Below, piece after piece: positions 54,781 through 63,031 of a stretch of DNA of 64,000 bases. The notes under the pieces were generated by a model that saw nothing but the letters and a program-made list of their open reading frames with translations, ran no database searches and was not told where the DNA came from. The translations under genes and the position numbers were made by a program. The stretch covers positions 110,572 through 174,571 of the forward strand of contig NZ_JAIVKL010000009.1 in NCBI RefSeq assembly GCF_020524045.1. The letters run 5' to 3'. This DNA comes from Metabacillus litoralis. Its GTDB lineage: Bacteria; Bacillota; Bacilli; Bacillales; Bacillaceae. The first letter of the stretch is position 1. Every line of letters starts with the position of its first letter.

Positions 54781-55307
54781 TCTTTCTGCTAAATGTGACG
54801 GCATGGCTATTTATTCATTTTTTAGGGGCATATATTCCTTCTAAGTTTAATTCAGCCTTCATTCAGCGATTTTCTTGGCTGTATCCAGTGCATCAGTGGG
54901 AAATCAGCGTTTATGAGACACTCAAAATAAAAAAATGGAAAGAAAAACTACCAGATGGAGGAGACTGGACGAAAGGCGGAATAAAAAAGAAAGATATTAA
55001 TATTAGAAATAAGGAAGGAATAGAACGCTTTTTACTCGAAACCAAAAGAGCAGAGCTATCACACTTGTTGCAAATCCTACCTGCTCCACTATTCTTCACA
55101 TTTAATGACCCCATATCTGGAGTCATTATGATCATCTACGCATGTTGCTTTAATACCCCGTTTATTATGATACAGCGGTATAATCGATTTCGACTGATTC
55201 GGTGCCTGTCACGCCCCGGATATTGTCGAAATCCTTTCGACAAATCACGGGGCGTGACAGGCACCCAAGCGTATAATAAAGGTAACGAAGAAAAGACTAG
55301 GATGTAA
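54777..55307 (+). CDS. crtO: CrtO-like acyltransferase with repeat-derived C-terminus
   Basis: This 176-aa homologue of Staphylococcus CrtO (165 aa) adds a fatty acid to the glycosylated C30 carotenoid. Visible landmarks are the N-terminal membrane helix, [35 protein letters not shown] and [11 protein letters not shown]. After residue 141 the frame runs through an inverted pair of 30-bp repeats (55201-55265), so the last 35 residues ([18 protein letters not shown] onward) are not family sequence. The conserved core is intact, so the enzyme may still work. It overlaps crtQ by 4 bp. Confidence 0.85.
   Translation: MIFLLNVTAWLFIHFLGAYIPSKFNSAFIQRFSWLYPVHQWEISVYETLKIKKWKEKLPDGGDWTKGGIKKKDINIRNKEGIERFLLETKRAELSHLLQILPAPLFFTFNDPISGVIMIIYACCFNTPFIMIQRYNRFRLIRCLSRPGYCRNPFDKSRGVTGTQAYNKGNEEKTRM
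55201..55230 (+). repeat. 30-bp repeat, copy F (inside crtO)
   Basis: GGTGCCTGTCACGCCCCGG then ATATTGTCGAA, in the coding direction of crtO. With copy G it forms a 65-bp palindrome with a 5-bp loop. Confidence 0.9.
55236..55265 (-). repeat. 30-bp repeat, copy G (inside crtO, inverted)
   Basis: Read on the minus strand it is GGTGCCTGTCACGCCCCGT then GATTTGTCGAA. It is the inverted partner of copy F; only AATCC... separates them. Confidence 0.9.
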
Positions 55308-55341
55308 AGAATATACTATTTTACAGTTTAAAGGAGATACC

Positions 55342-56820
55342 ATGACTAAGAGTAATGAAAGAAACGAAATAGGTTGGAATATAGATACTAGTTATGCTCG
55401 TTTGTCACATTCATTTTTTACAGAGCAAGAGCCAAATCCTGTGGAGTCTCCAAAGATGATTATTCTTAATTCTTCACTTGCGCAATCACTAGGATTAAAC
55501 ATAGGAAGTTTGCATAGTGAAGGTGCTGTTTCAGTGTTTGCAGGTAACGCAAAAATAGAAGAAACTATGCCTCTTGCACAGGCTTATGCGGGTCATCAAT
55601 TTGGTCATTTTAATATGTTAGGAGACGGACGTGCATTGTTGCTTGGTGAGCAAATTACACCAAAGGGTGAGCGTGTGGATCTACAGCTTAAAGGTTCTGG
55701 TAGAACAAAGTATTCCCGTGGTGGTGATGGTCGGGCAGCACTAGGGCCGATGCTTCGTGAATATATTATGAGTGAAGCCATGCATGCTCTTGGTATTCCG
55801 ACTACGAGGAGCTTAGCGGTAGTGGCAACTGGAGAACATATTATCCGTGAAACTGAGCTTCCAGGTGCAATATTAACTCGTGTTGCTTCTAGTCATTTGC
55901 GTGTTGGTACATTTGAATACGCTGCAAATTTCACAACGATAGAGCAATTAAAAGAGTTGGCTGACTATGCGATCAATCGTCATTATCCTGAGATTGAAGC
56001 AGATGAAAACAAATATCTGTCTTTACTTAATAAAGTGATATCGCGTCAAGCTGAATTAATCACAAGATGGCAGTTAGTTGGATTTATTCACGGTGTGATG
56101 AATACTGATAACGTCACGATCAGTGGTGAAACGATTGATTATGGTCCTTGTGCGTTTATGAATGAATATGATCCTGCTACAGTGTTTAGCTCTATTGATG
56201 TTCAAGGTCGCTATGCTTATGGTAACCAGCCGAAAATCGGAGGCTGGAATCTCGCACGCTTTGCTGAAGCTTTAATTCCTCTATTAAATGAGAATGAAGA
56301 AAAAGCACTCGAACTAGCTCAGGAAGCTGTGCTTGAATATCCTAAAATGTATCATGCTAACTGGCTTACAGGAATGCGTGCTAAATTAGGACTATTCACT
56401 GAAGAAGAACAGGATGAGGTATTAATTAATAACCTGCTAGAAATGATGAAAAATCACCATGCAGATTATACAAATACATTTAGAGCTTTAGCTAACGAAA
56501 AACTTGAAGATACTAATATTCATTTATTTAGAACATCTGAATTTACTACTTGGCATAATAAATGGCAAGAGAGGTTAAGCAAGCAAGAGGAATCATTAAC
56601 ATCATCTTATGAATGGATGAAAAAAAGTAATCCTGCAGTCATCCCGAGAAATCACTTAGTAGAAGAAGCTTTAGAAGCAGCAGTAGAAAATGATAATTAT
56701 CGTGTAATGGAGAATTTACTTGAAGTTCTTTCAAATCCTTACAAAGACTCTGCTGAATCCATTTACTGTTCATTACCACCAGAATCTTTCGGTCCTTATC
56801 GTACCTACTGTGGTACCTGA
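55342..56820 (+). CDS. selO: SelO/YdiU protein adenylyltransferase
   Basis: This 492-aa pseudokinase-fold enzyme transfers AMP from ATP to Ser/Thr/Tyr of target proteins (AMPylation) and is linked to redox stress in known members. Signatures seen are [97 protein letters not shown] (the inverted active-site Asn and Asp) and [12 protein letters not shown]. It ends YRTYCGT, where eukaryotic homologues carry a C-terminal Cys/Sec motif. Length is normal. ATG 55342 follows AAAGGAG. Confidence 0.95.
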   Translation: MTKSNERNEIGWNIDTSYARLSHSFFTEQEPNPVESPKMIILNSSLAQSLGLNIGSLHSEGAVSVFAGNAKIEETMPLAQAYAGHQFGHFNMLGDGRALLLGEQITPKGERVDLQLKGSGRTKYSRGGDGRAALGPMLREYIMSEAMHALGIPTTRSLAVVATGEHIIRETELPGAILTRVASSHLRVGTFEYAANFTTIEQLKELADYAINRHYPEIEADENKYLSLLNKVISRQAELITRWQLVGFIHGVMNTDNVTISGETIDYGPCAFMNEYDPATVFSSIDVQGRYAYGNQPKIGGWNLARFAEALIPLLNENEEKALELAQEAVLEYPKMYHANWLTGMRAKLGLFTEEEQDEVLINNLLEMMKNHHADYTNTFRALANEKLEDTNIHLFRTSEFTTWHNKWQERLSKQEESLTSSYEWMKKSNPAVIPRNHLVEEALEAAVENDNYRVMENLLEVLSNPYKDSAESIYCSLPPESFGPYRTYCGT

Positions 56821-56842
56821 TCAAATGAAATAGTCATTTGGA

Positions 56843-56926
56843 GGGTCTGACTCCATATAACAATAGAGAATCACTTCTTTATAGGAAGGTTTTATCTATT
56901 GTTTATATGGGATCAGACCCTTTTTG
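56843..56926. terminator. Long hairpin of the GGGTCTGACTCCATAT family
   Basis: GGGTCTGACTCCATATAACA and following bases pair with the complementary stretch 56895-56920, followed by TTTTTGC. It probably ends selO. One arm repeats the hairpin at 4523-4549. From 56930 to 57080 I see no gene; a minus-strand frame there has no start signals. Confidence 0.8.
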
Positions 56927-57088
56927 CATGAGTTTAAGAGGAGGCTTTCCGATCTAATTCTAGAAAAGCGAATGCGCCCAGCAGACATCGATAAACATGG
57001 TGATTTAAGCTAATAGATAAAATAAATACGGGAAATAATAACAATCGGAAAGAAAAAAACGCCGAGGAGACAGGCTTTATTCTCCCAA

Positions 57089-57118
57089 TATGACATATGT
57101 CATACCCTACATATGACA
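57089..57118 (+). promoter_or_regulatory. DesR-operator-like palindromes upstream of des
   Basis: TATGACATATGTCATA (57089-57104) is a perfect 16-bp palindrome. A further half-site TATGACA lies at 57112-57118. They lie just upstream of the des -35, where the activator DesR binds in B. subtilis. Identification as DesR boxes is inference. Confidence 0.6.
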
Positions 57119-57126
57119 CCTACTAC

Positions 57127-57155
57127 TTACAATGATATTTTATGATCTCTATAAT
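57127..57155 (+). promoter_or_regulatory. Sigma-A promoter of des
   Basis: TTACAA (57127-57132) and TATAAT (57150-57155) are separated by 17 bp, directly downstream of the palindromes and 36 bp before the start codon. Confidence 0.7.
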
Positions 57156-57190
57156 AAGACTTAACATCACATACGAAGGGAATTAACTAA

Positions 57191-58225
57191 ATGTCAAATC
57201 TAAAAACTTTGAAAAAAGAAATTGCTCCCTATGAAAAATCAACAACAAAGGAAAGTATATGGCAGATTATTAATACAGTTGGCCCGTTTCTAATTTTGTG
57301 GATTCTTGCTTATCAAAGCTTGGCTATATCTTATTGGTTAGCTTTAGTACCAATCATAATTGCAGCAGGATTTTTAACAAGAATATTTATTATATTCCAT
57401 GATTGCACACACTTCTCTTTCTTTAAAAGTCGCCGTGCCAACCGTATTCTTGGAACAATGATGGGTGTATTAACGTTATTCCCGTTTGATCAATGGGGCC
57501 ATGACCATGCTGTTCATCATGCGACAAGTGGTAACTTAGATAAGCGTGGTACAGGAGATATTTGGACACTTACTGTTAAAGAATATAAAGAAGCACCACT
57601 AAAACTTCGTTTAGCATATCGTTTCTATCGTAATCCTTTTGTTATGTTCGGTCTTGGTCCGATCTATGTTTTCCTTTTGAAAAATAGATTTAACCGTAAA
57701 AATGCTAGGAAGAAAGAACGTAACAACACATATTTAACAAACCTAATTATTGCAGCTTTAGTAGCAATCTTATGTGTAACACTAGGATGGCAATCTTTCC
57801 TACTTGTGCAAGGATCGATTTTCATGATTTCTGGATCTATCGGTATTTGGTTATTTTATGTACAACACACATTTGAAGATTCTTATTTTGAAGTGAATAG
57901 TGAGTGGGAATATGTTTTAGCAGCTGTTGAAGGAAGTTCTTTCTATAAACTGCCTAAATTTATGCAATTCCTAACTGGAAACATTGGTTATCACCATGTT
58001 CATCACTTAAGCCCAAGAGTTCCTAACTATAAACTTGAAAAAGCACATAATAATACAGAGCCATTACAAAATGTACCAACAATTTCTCTTGCAACAAGCT
58101 TGAAGTCACTTCGCTTCCGTTTGTGGGATGAAGATGCTAAGAATTTTGTAAGCTTTAGAGAAGTGAAGTCATTAGCCCGAAAAGCTATAACTACACGTTC
58201 AACTCAACCAAAGCCTGAGCTTTAA
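57191..58225 (+). CDS. des: Des, acyl-lipid fatty acid desaturase
   Basis: This 344-aa membrane di-iron desaturase introduces a double bond (Delta5 in B. subtilis) into membrane lipid acyl chains on cooling. The three histidine boxes are HDCTHFSFF, HDHAVHHA and HHVHH near the C-terminus (GNIGYHHVHHLSPRVPNYKLEKAH). Four to six hydrophobic helices flank them. Length and layout match Bacillus Des. Promoter and DesR-like boxes lie upstream and a terminator downstream. The usual desK sensor gene is missing and desR is degenerate. Confidence 0.95.
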   Translation: MSNLKTLKKEIAPYEKSTTKESIWQIINTVGPFLILWILAYQSLAISYWLALVPIIIAAGFLTRIFIIFHDCTHFSFFKSRRANRILGTMMGVLTLFPFDQWGHDHAVHHATSGNLDKRGTGDIWTLTVKEYKEAPLKLRLAYRFYRNPFVMFGLGPIYVFLLKNRFNRKNARKKERNNTYLTNLIIAALVAILCVTLGWQSFLLVQGSIFMISGSIGIWLFYVQHTFEDSYFEVNSEWEYVLAAVEGSSFYKLPKFMQFLTGNIGYHHVHHLSPRVPNYKLEKAHNNTEPLQNVPTISLATSLKSLRFRLWDEDAKNFVSFREVKSLARKAITTRSTQPKPEL

Positions 58226-58242
58226 TTTTAGAAGACCTGACC

Positions 58243-58275
58243 GATTCTCCTTTCACTAGTAAAGGAGAATCTTTA
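58243..58275 (+). terminator. Terminator of des
   Basis: GATTCTCCTTT (58243-58253) pairs with AAAGGAGAATC (58261-58271), followed by TTTAC. Confidence 0.8.
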
Positions 58276-58305
58276 CTTAGTAACACCCATAAGGAGAGAA
58301 CATAA

Positions 58306-58833
58306 ATGATTACAGTTGTAATAGCAGAGGATCATGAGTTAGTGTTAGGGACCATAGGATCCCTGCTCGATTTAGAGGATGATATGAAAGTGGTTGGGCA
58401 AGAAAACAGTGTGGATGGAGTTCTTACACTTGTTAACGAACTTCGACCAGATATTTGTTTGATGGATATTGACATGCTTGAAACTGGGATTGCCGAAAAG
58501 CTAAACAAAATGGGTTGTAAAGTATTGGCTTTAACAACATTTGCTAAATCAGGTAGTTTTCAACGAGTGATTTCCGAAGATGTAAGAGGCTATCTATTGA
58601 AGGATACTCCTAGTGATGAGCTAACTGCATCCATCCGTTATATTATGAGAGAAATGCGAATATATTCCCCAACCCTAACTGAGGAACATCATAATGAAGC
58701 CAACAATAGTGTTGAACCTTTGATAAGTAATCAAGTTAAGACTAACACTTCAAAGCACTATGATAAAACTCTAGGAACTGTTAGAAGCTACTTGACAACT
58801 ATCAAGGATAAAATAAAGTTACCAACAGGGTAA
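58306..58833 (+). pseudogene. desR: Degenerate DesR-like response regulator
   Basis: This 175-aa remnant of the NarL/LuxR-type regulator DesR (about 199 aa in B. subtilis) keeps the receiver core: IAEDHELVLGTIGSLLDLEDDMKVVG, phospho-acceptor region DICLMDIDM and LKDTPSDEL. The conserved Pro after the acceptor motif and nearby residues are missing. The LuxR HTH is shrunken and altered: only GTVRSYLTTIKDKI resembles the recognition helix region, and the final ~20 residues are absent. It still has a good AAGGAGAGA site and open frame. No DesK kinase is adjacent. It probably cannot bind DNA normally; an alternative is a repurposed receiver protein. Confidence 0.7.
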
Positions 58834-59135
58834 ATAAAATATATAATTCATAGAAGGAGGATGGATGAATGAATCTATTCTCCTTTTTCATGTTTTGGTT
58901 ATGTTAAAGTTTGATGTTTATTTTGAGTACTTTGTTGAATGGAGTTGAATATGGATCTCCTGTTTAGAGAAGCGAGTCAAAGGGAGACTCCACAGGCGGG
59001 TAGCTTATGAGAACTGAGTAGTACAACTAATAATAAGAAAACAGGATGAAAATCGAAAGAAAACCATTACATCAATTTTCATCTATATGAAAAAATAATA
59101 TTAGGAAACTGACACATTCTACAATTGATTTTGAA

Positions 59136-59302
59136 TAAGGCTGTTTTCGTAAACTTTGTTGCTTTAACAACTCCTAGTAAACAGCACTATTTAAAGCGTA
59201 GTGGCATCTTTTCTTCATAAGATAGTACCTATTTTGCTATAACAACAATGTCTCCACTGTATAATTAGGTCAATTAGCAACAATCATTCAAAAAAGAGTC
59301 TT
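59136..59302 (-). repeat. MITE-like element copy 6 (inverted, 167 bp, full length)
   Basis: It begins AAGGCTGTTTTCGTAAACTT then TGTTGC and ends CAATCATTCAAAAAAGAGTCTT. The core on the minus strand is ATGCCACTACGCTTTAAATA. It has the same length and ends as copy 2 in opposite orientation. The remaining gap 58834-59135 shows no convincing gene, only an RBS-like AAGGAGGATGGATG with a 27-codon frame. Confidence 0.8.
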
Positions 59303-59387
59303 AAATAAAGTATTCAACAATAAACGTAGATGAATTATAGTTAAAGGTAAAATGCTAGATAAAGAACAACAAAGGGAGTGCCAAAAT

Positions 59388-60020
59388 TTGAGTAACCAGA
59401 AGGAAGTCACACTTTATTTTATTCGGCACGGAGAAACTCAATATAATGTGGAAAAAAGAATGCAGGGATTTTGTGATTCACCACTAACCGAAAAAGGAAT
59501 TTTACAAGCAAAATCTGTTGGTAAAGGATTATCTTCTATCGAGTTCGAAGCTGCTTATTCTAGTGACAGTCAGAGAGTTCTTGATACAGCGAAATTCGCA
59601 ATCGGTGATCGCAATATTCCAATATCTGTTGATAAACGTCTAAAGGAAATGAACTTTGGTGTTTTTGAATCTTTGTTACAAGAAGAAATCTCAAGTTTAT
59701 ATGGAGATGCACTAAAAACATTGTTCAGCCTTGATTTACATGCATCTGCTCCAGAAGGTGAGTCTTATTCACAGTTATATGAAAGAACAGAAAATGCTAT
59801 TGCAGATATTGTGAAAAAGCATTCAGCAAACGGAGGAAACATTCTCATTTTTTCACATGGAGTGACAATCGGGAATTATATTATTCAGCTAACCAATAGT
59901 AAAAAATTCACTTTACATGAAAATTGTAGTGTAACGGTAGTTAGTTACAAGAATGGTCAGCCGAAAATCGAGAAAATAGCTGACACATCATTTAGAGAAA
60001 ATGGTCGGAAGAGTATTTAG
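59388..60020 (+). CDS. Histidine phosphatase family protein
   Basis: This 210-aa phosphoglycerate-mutase-like phosphatase has the catalytic LYFIRHGETQYNVEKRMQGFCDSPLTEKG (His of RHG), conserved YSSDSQRVLDTA with Arg, EMNFGVFESLL with the acid, and the second His in ILIFSHGVTIGNYI. It hydrolyses phosphate esters; the substrate is unknown. TTG 59388 is chosen because AAAGGGAG lies 9 nt upstream; an ATG at 59352 has a weaker site. It lies upstream of the isoprenoid synthase gene, with 355 bp between. Confidence 0.88.
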   Translation: MSNQKEVTLYFIRHGETQYNVEKRMQGFCDSPLTEKGILQAKSVGKGLSSIEFEAAYSSDSQRVLDTAKFAIGDRNIPISVDKRLKEMNFGVFESLLQEEISSLYGDALKTLFSLDLHASAPEGESYSQLYERTENAIADIVKKHSANGGNILIFSHGVTIGNYIIQLTNSKKFTLHENCSVTVVSYKNGQPKIEKIADTSFRENGRKSI

Positions 60021-60375
60021 TTTAGCTTTAAAGCTTGTAAGAGAAGAATTTTCATGAAGTTTGTTGAGGACATATATATCTTCTTCTTTAGGCATGAAGT
60101 CTATATCAATCTTAGAATCTAGAACTTGGTATCTTTCAAGAAAAGTATGTGTGATCAAAAGTCAAAAATGTCTAAATTTCCACACTGCAAAATAAAGTGA
60201 TTCCTCTAATATTGTGGTAATATTGTCAAAATTACTTCAATATGAATGAGATGTATGCTGTAACCCACAAATATATATGATTTTTAGTTTGTATTACTTT
60301 AAAACATGTGGAACAATTGTGAAACAAGAAAAAACGGGGAGTGACAGGCACCCAATAAGTAGAGGTAATGTGTGT
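60021..60375. other. Intergenic region before the isoprenoid synthase gene
   Basis: This AT-rich spacer contains repeat copy H near 60335. An open frame continues upstream from 60376 to 60277 but is translated from the repeat, so it is not part of the gene. No terminator is clear after the phosphatase. Confidence 0.4.
60335..60352 (-). repeat. 30-bp stop-proximal repeat, copy H (partial)
   Basis: On the minus strand GGTGCCTGTCACTCCCCG; the TTTGTCGAA half is lost. It is the only copy not next to a stop codon: it sits 24 bp before the isoprenoid synthase start. Confidence 0.75.
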
Positions 60376-62742
60376 ATGAATGAGGAGTTAATACAAAATG
60401 CTGATGGTTGTTATCAGTTGGCTGAGCAGAGGGCCGCTGATTATTTTCATTTGCTTTATAACCAAGTGATGGAAAAAGCCTATGTTCCTAGCTTATCAGT
60501 AGAGTTTCAATTATGGAAAAAGAATCATGTTCGTCATTCATTTTTTTCCTTATTTACACGTAGAAAGAAAAAAGTGGATTCTAACGATTATCACACCTAT
60601 ATACAGTGGTTGAAATATACAGGAAGGCTAGATCATTATCTTGATCGAAGCATTTCATATATTTATATGCGTGATCTCGGAAAGAAACTTGATACTCCTG
60701 AGACACAAGCTAGAATTACAAGTGTTGTTCGCGATTTAAAAGAAAAACTAACTGATAAACAAAAGGAAACTGATACCTTTAGTATGAGCCTGTTATACAG
60801 AATGGCGGAAAAGAATGGTGTGGAAGAAACATTTATTTGGTTAGTAAATAAATTGAAAATAGTAGCTTCCAATATTCCACAAGGAATGGATGCAGCAAAC
60901 GCTCAGCGAAAGTTAATTAAAATTATAGCTGGCGTGATTATGCATGTGATTGAAGAAATGGATGAAAACGTAACCCCTGATGAACGTACTAAAAAGCTTG
61001 ATGTAGCCATAAGGCTTGGCTATTGCTATGGACTAACATATCCTTTTATTGATGATCTTCTTGATGCCAACATTTTATCTGATCATGAAGAAAGACAATA
61101 TTCTCAGCTCATTCGTACATCACTTTTGACAGGATCTGTTCCAGAAATCGGTGAGTGGCGAGGGAAAAATAAGGAGTTAATTACCTATATTCATAAAGAA
61201 CTCAAAAGTGCTTTTGAATACATTAAACACAATCAACGAAAAGAGACAATATCCTCTTTTTTTGAGCAATCATTTGTATTTTTTCAATCTCAGGAAATTG
61301 ATCGTGTGAAAACCTTAAGCAATCCAAGCTATACGAATGAAGAGCTGTATATCCCGATCATATTAAAATCCTCTTCGTCACGTTTAATTATCCGATCTGT
61401 TATCAGTGCCCAAGAAGACAAGGGATTTGATGAACGAACCTTCTATTATGGTATATACAATCAGCTTGCAGATGATTTTGCTGATATGTTCAATGATTTG
61501 GAGGATGGGGCTGTCACACCATACACATATTATTTAACATATCATAATAAACGATCTGATCTTATCAATCCTTTTGAATTATATTGGACGGTTATTTCCA
61601 ACCTAATACTTAATGTTTATCAATCAGATACGAAGGCCAGTGAAGTTATTTTAGATCGAGCAATCAATGGATTGAAACGATACAAAGAAAAAATGGGAAC
61701 AACAAAATACAATGAGGTAATGAACGTTTTTGCATCAGGAAGCACTGAATTTAATAACCTCATTCAAAAGCTTGTAAACAAAGCAGATGATGTAGATTTC
61801 TTAGACAAATTGCTTCGTGATCATATGATAACAAATTTGAAAATTGAACAACAAGAACAAGATGATTTTTTAGAAACAATCGAGACAGTACGTAATCAAA
61901 TTAACACGATCTTACCTATTGAAAAAAACAGTGATCGTACTTTGATGAAAGAACCAATCATTGATGCTGCTAACTATAGTTTAAATGGTGATGGAAAACG
62001 ACTGAGACCAATCATGACATGGATGATGGGGATTAATGAATATAACCTAGATCAGTCTGCCATTGTTCCCCTTTTGAGATCGCTTGAATATATGCATACG
62101 GCTTCTCTCATTTTTGATGATTTACCATCACAAGATAATGCATCGATTCGTAGAGGAAATCGAACTTTACATGAGGTATATAATATTGCGACAGCAGAGT
62201 TAACAGGTCTCTTTTTAACACAAAGAGCCATTTGGGAACAAGCATCTCTAGAAAAATTTGATACAGTATCTGTTCTTCGTTTGATTCAATATTCAGCTAA
62301 AACAACCGAGGATATGTGTAAAGGCCAGACGATGGATCTTGATTCAAAAGGAAAGCTATTAACAGAGGAACAACTGAATATGATGAGTTATTATAAAACA
62401 GGTCTAGCATTTGAAGCTTCTCTTATTATGCCAGCTATCCTTGCAAACGCATCAGAAGTAGAAATGAATGCTTTGAAAAAATATGCCTATCATGCAGGTA
62501 TTGCATTTCAAATCAAAGATGATCTTCTTGATGTTGAAGGTGATTCGACATTACTAGGAAAAATAGTGGGAAAAGATGCTTCAAACAACAACTCAACATT
62601 TGTTTCAATATTAGGGTCTATCGAGGCAAAAAAAATGATGTGGAATCATTATTGTCATGCAATTGAATCACTGCAGCAGGTACCACGTAACACAACATTT
62701 CTCAAACATCTAGTAAATTACATCGTGCATCGAGAAAAATAG
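60376..62742 (+). CDS. Two-part isoprenoid synthase with C-terminal polyprenyl synthetase domain
   Basis: This 788-aa protein's last ~270 residues are a trans-polyprenyl synthetase domain. They show GDGKRLRPIMTWM, first Asp-rich motif D581-D582-LPSQ-D587 followed by RRGN, KTGLAFEAS, and second Asp-rich motif FQIKDDLLD (D715-D719). The large N-terminal part (about 1-520) carries its own Asp-rich pair, D226-D-L-L-D230 and D366-D-F-A-D370-MFND, 140 residues apart. That spacing is like the 134-residue spacing of the C-terminal pair, so it may be a second class I isoprenoid synthase fold. ATG 60376 follows GAGG; GTG 60370 is possible. It could build a prenyl diphosphate and use it in one protein. 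Confidence 0.85.
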   Translation: MNEELIQNADGCYQLAEQRAADYFHLLYNQVMEKAYVPSLSVEFQLWKKNHVRHSFFSLFTRRKKKVDSNDYHTYIQWLKYTGRLDHYLDRSISYIYMRDLGKKLDTPETQARITSVVRDLKEKLTDKQKETDTFSMSLLYRMAEKNGVEETFIWLVNKLKIVASNIPQGMDAANAQRKLIKIIAGVIMHVIEEMDENVTPDERTKKLDVAIRLGYCYGLTYPFIDDLLDANILSDHEERQYSQLIRTSLLTGSVPEIGEWRGKNKELITYIHKELKSAFEYIKHNQRKETISSFFEQSFVFFQSQEIDRVKTLSNPSYTNEELYIPIILKSSSSRLIIRSVISAQEDKGFDERTFYYGIYNQLADDFADMFNDLEDGAVTPYTYYLTYHNKRSDLINPFELYWTVISNLILNVYQSDTKASEVILDRAINGLKRYKEKMGTTKYNEVMNVFASGSTEFNNLIQKLVNKADDVDFLDKLLRDHMITNLKIEQQEQDDFLETIETVRNQINTILPIEKNSDRTLMKEPIIDAANYSLNGDGKRLRPIMTWMMGINEYNLDQSAIVPLLRSLEYMHTASLIFDDLPSQDNASIRRGNRTLHEVYNIATAELTGLFLTQRAIWEQASLEKFDTVSVLRLIQYSAKTTEDMCKGQTMDLDSKGKLLTEEQLNMMSYYKTGLAFEASLIMPAILANASEVEMNALKKYAYHAGIAFQIKDDLLDVEGDSTLLGKIVGKDASNNNSTFVSILGSIEAKKMMWNHYCHAIESLQQVPRNTTFLKHLVNYIVHREK

Positions 62743-62750
62743 AAGGAAAG

Positions 62751-62793
62751 AAAAAACAAATGCCCAAAATAATGGTGAGTATTTGTTTTTTTT
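62751..62793 (+). terminator. Terminator of the isoprenoid synthase gene
   Basis: AAAAAACAAAT pairs with ATTTGTTTTTT, followed by T residues. The stretch 62794-63031 shows no gene. Confidence 0.75.
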
Positions 62794-63031
62794 GCCTATA
62801 TTTTCACTTCACTTTGATTTGAGAGAGAGGAAGTATGAAGGCTCCTGCTTACAAAGGTGTTACCTGCTAAACTCCTTGTGCGGTGGGTAGCCCGATTGTG
62901 AAAGAACCATGTCTAAAACAGAGGCAACCAACAAAGCCTTGATTAAAATAGTGCTTTAGTCTATAAATCAAGCTATACTTATCCTGTTTTTGGGTAGAAT
63001 AGAGAGAAAAAATAAAAATGTGGTGTATTTC

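Noticed and set aside
56934..57119. Minus-strand ORF in the selO-des gap
   Set aside because: It runs across the DesR-like palindrome and des promoter region, lacks a good start site, and has no protein-like features beyond hydrophobic stretches.
58861..58945. 27-codon ORF after AAGGAGGATGGATG downstream of desR
   Set aside because: The ribosome binding site is good, but the peptide is short, unsupported and has a competing Met-Asp-Glu-stop frame. It could be a remnant.
60277..60375. N-terminal extension of the isoprenoid synthase
   Set aside because: The extension is translated from repeat copy H and has no ribosome binding site. ATG 60376 (or GTG 60370) after GAGG is better.
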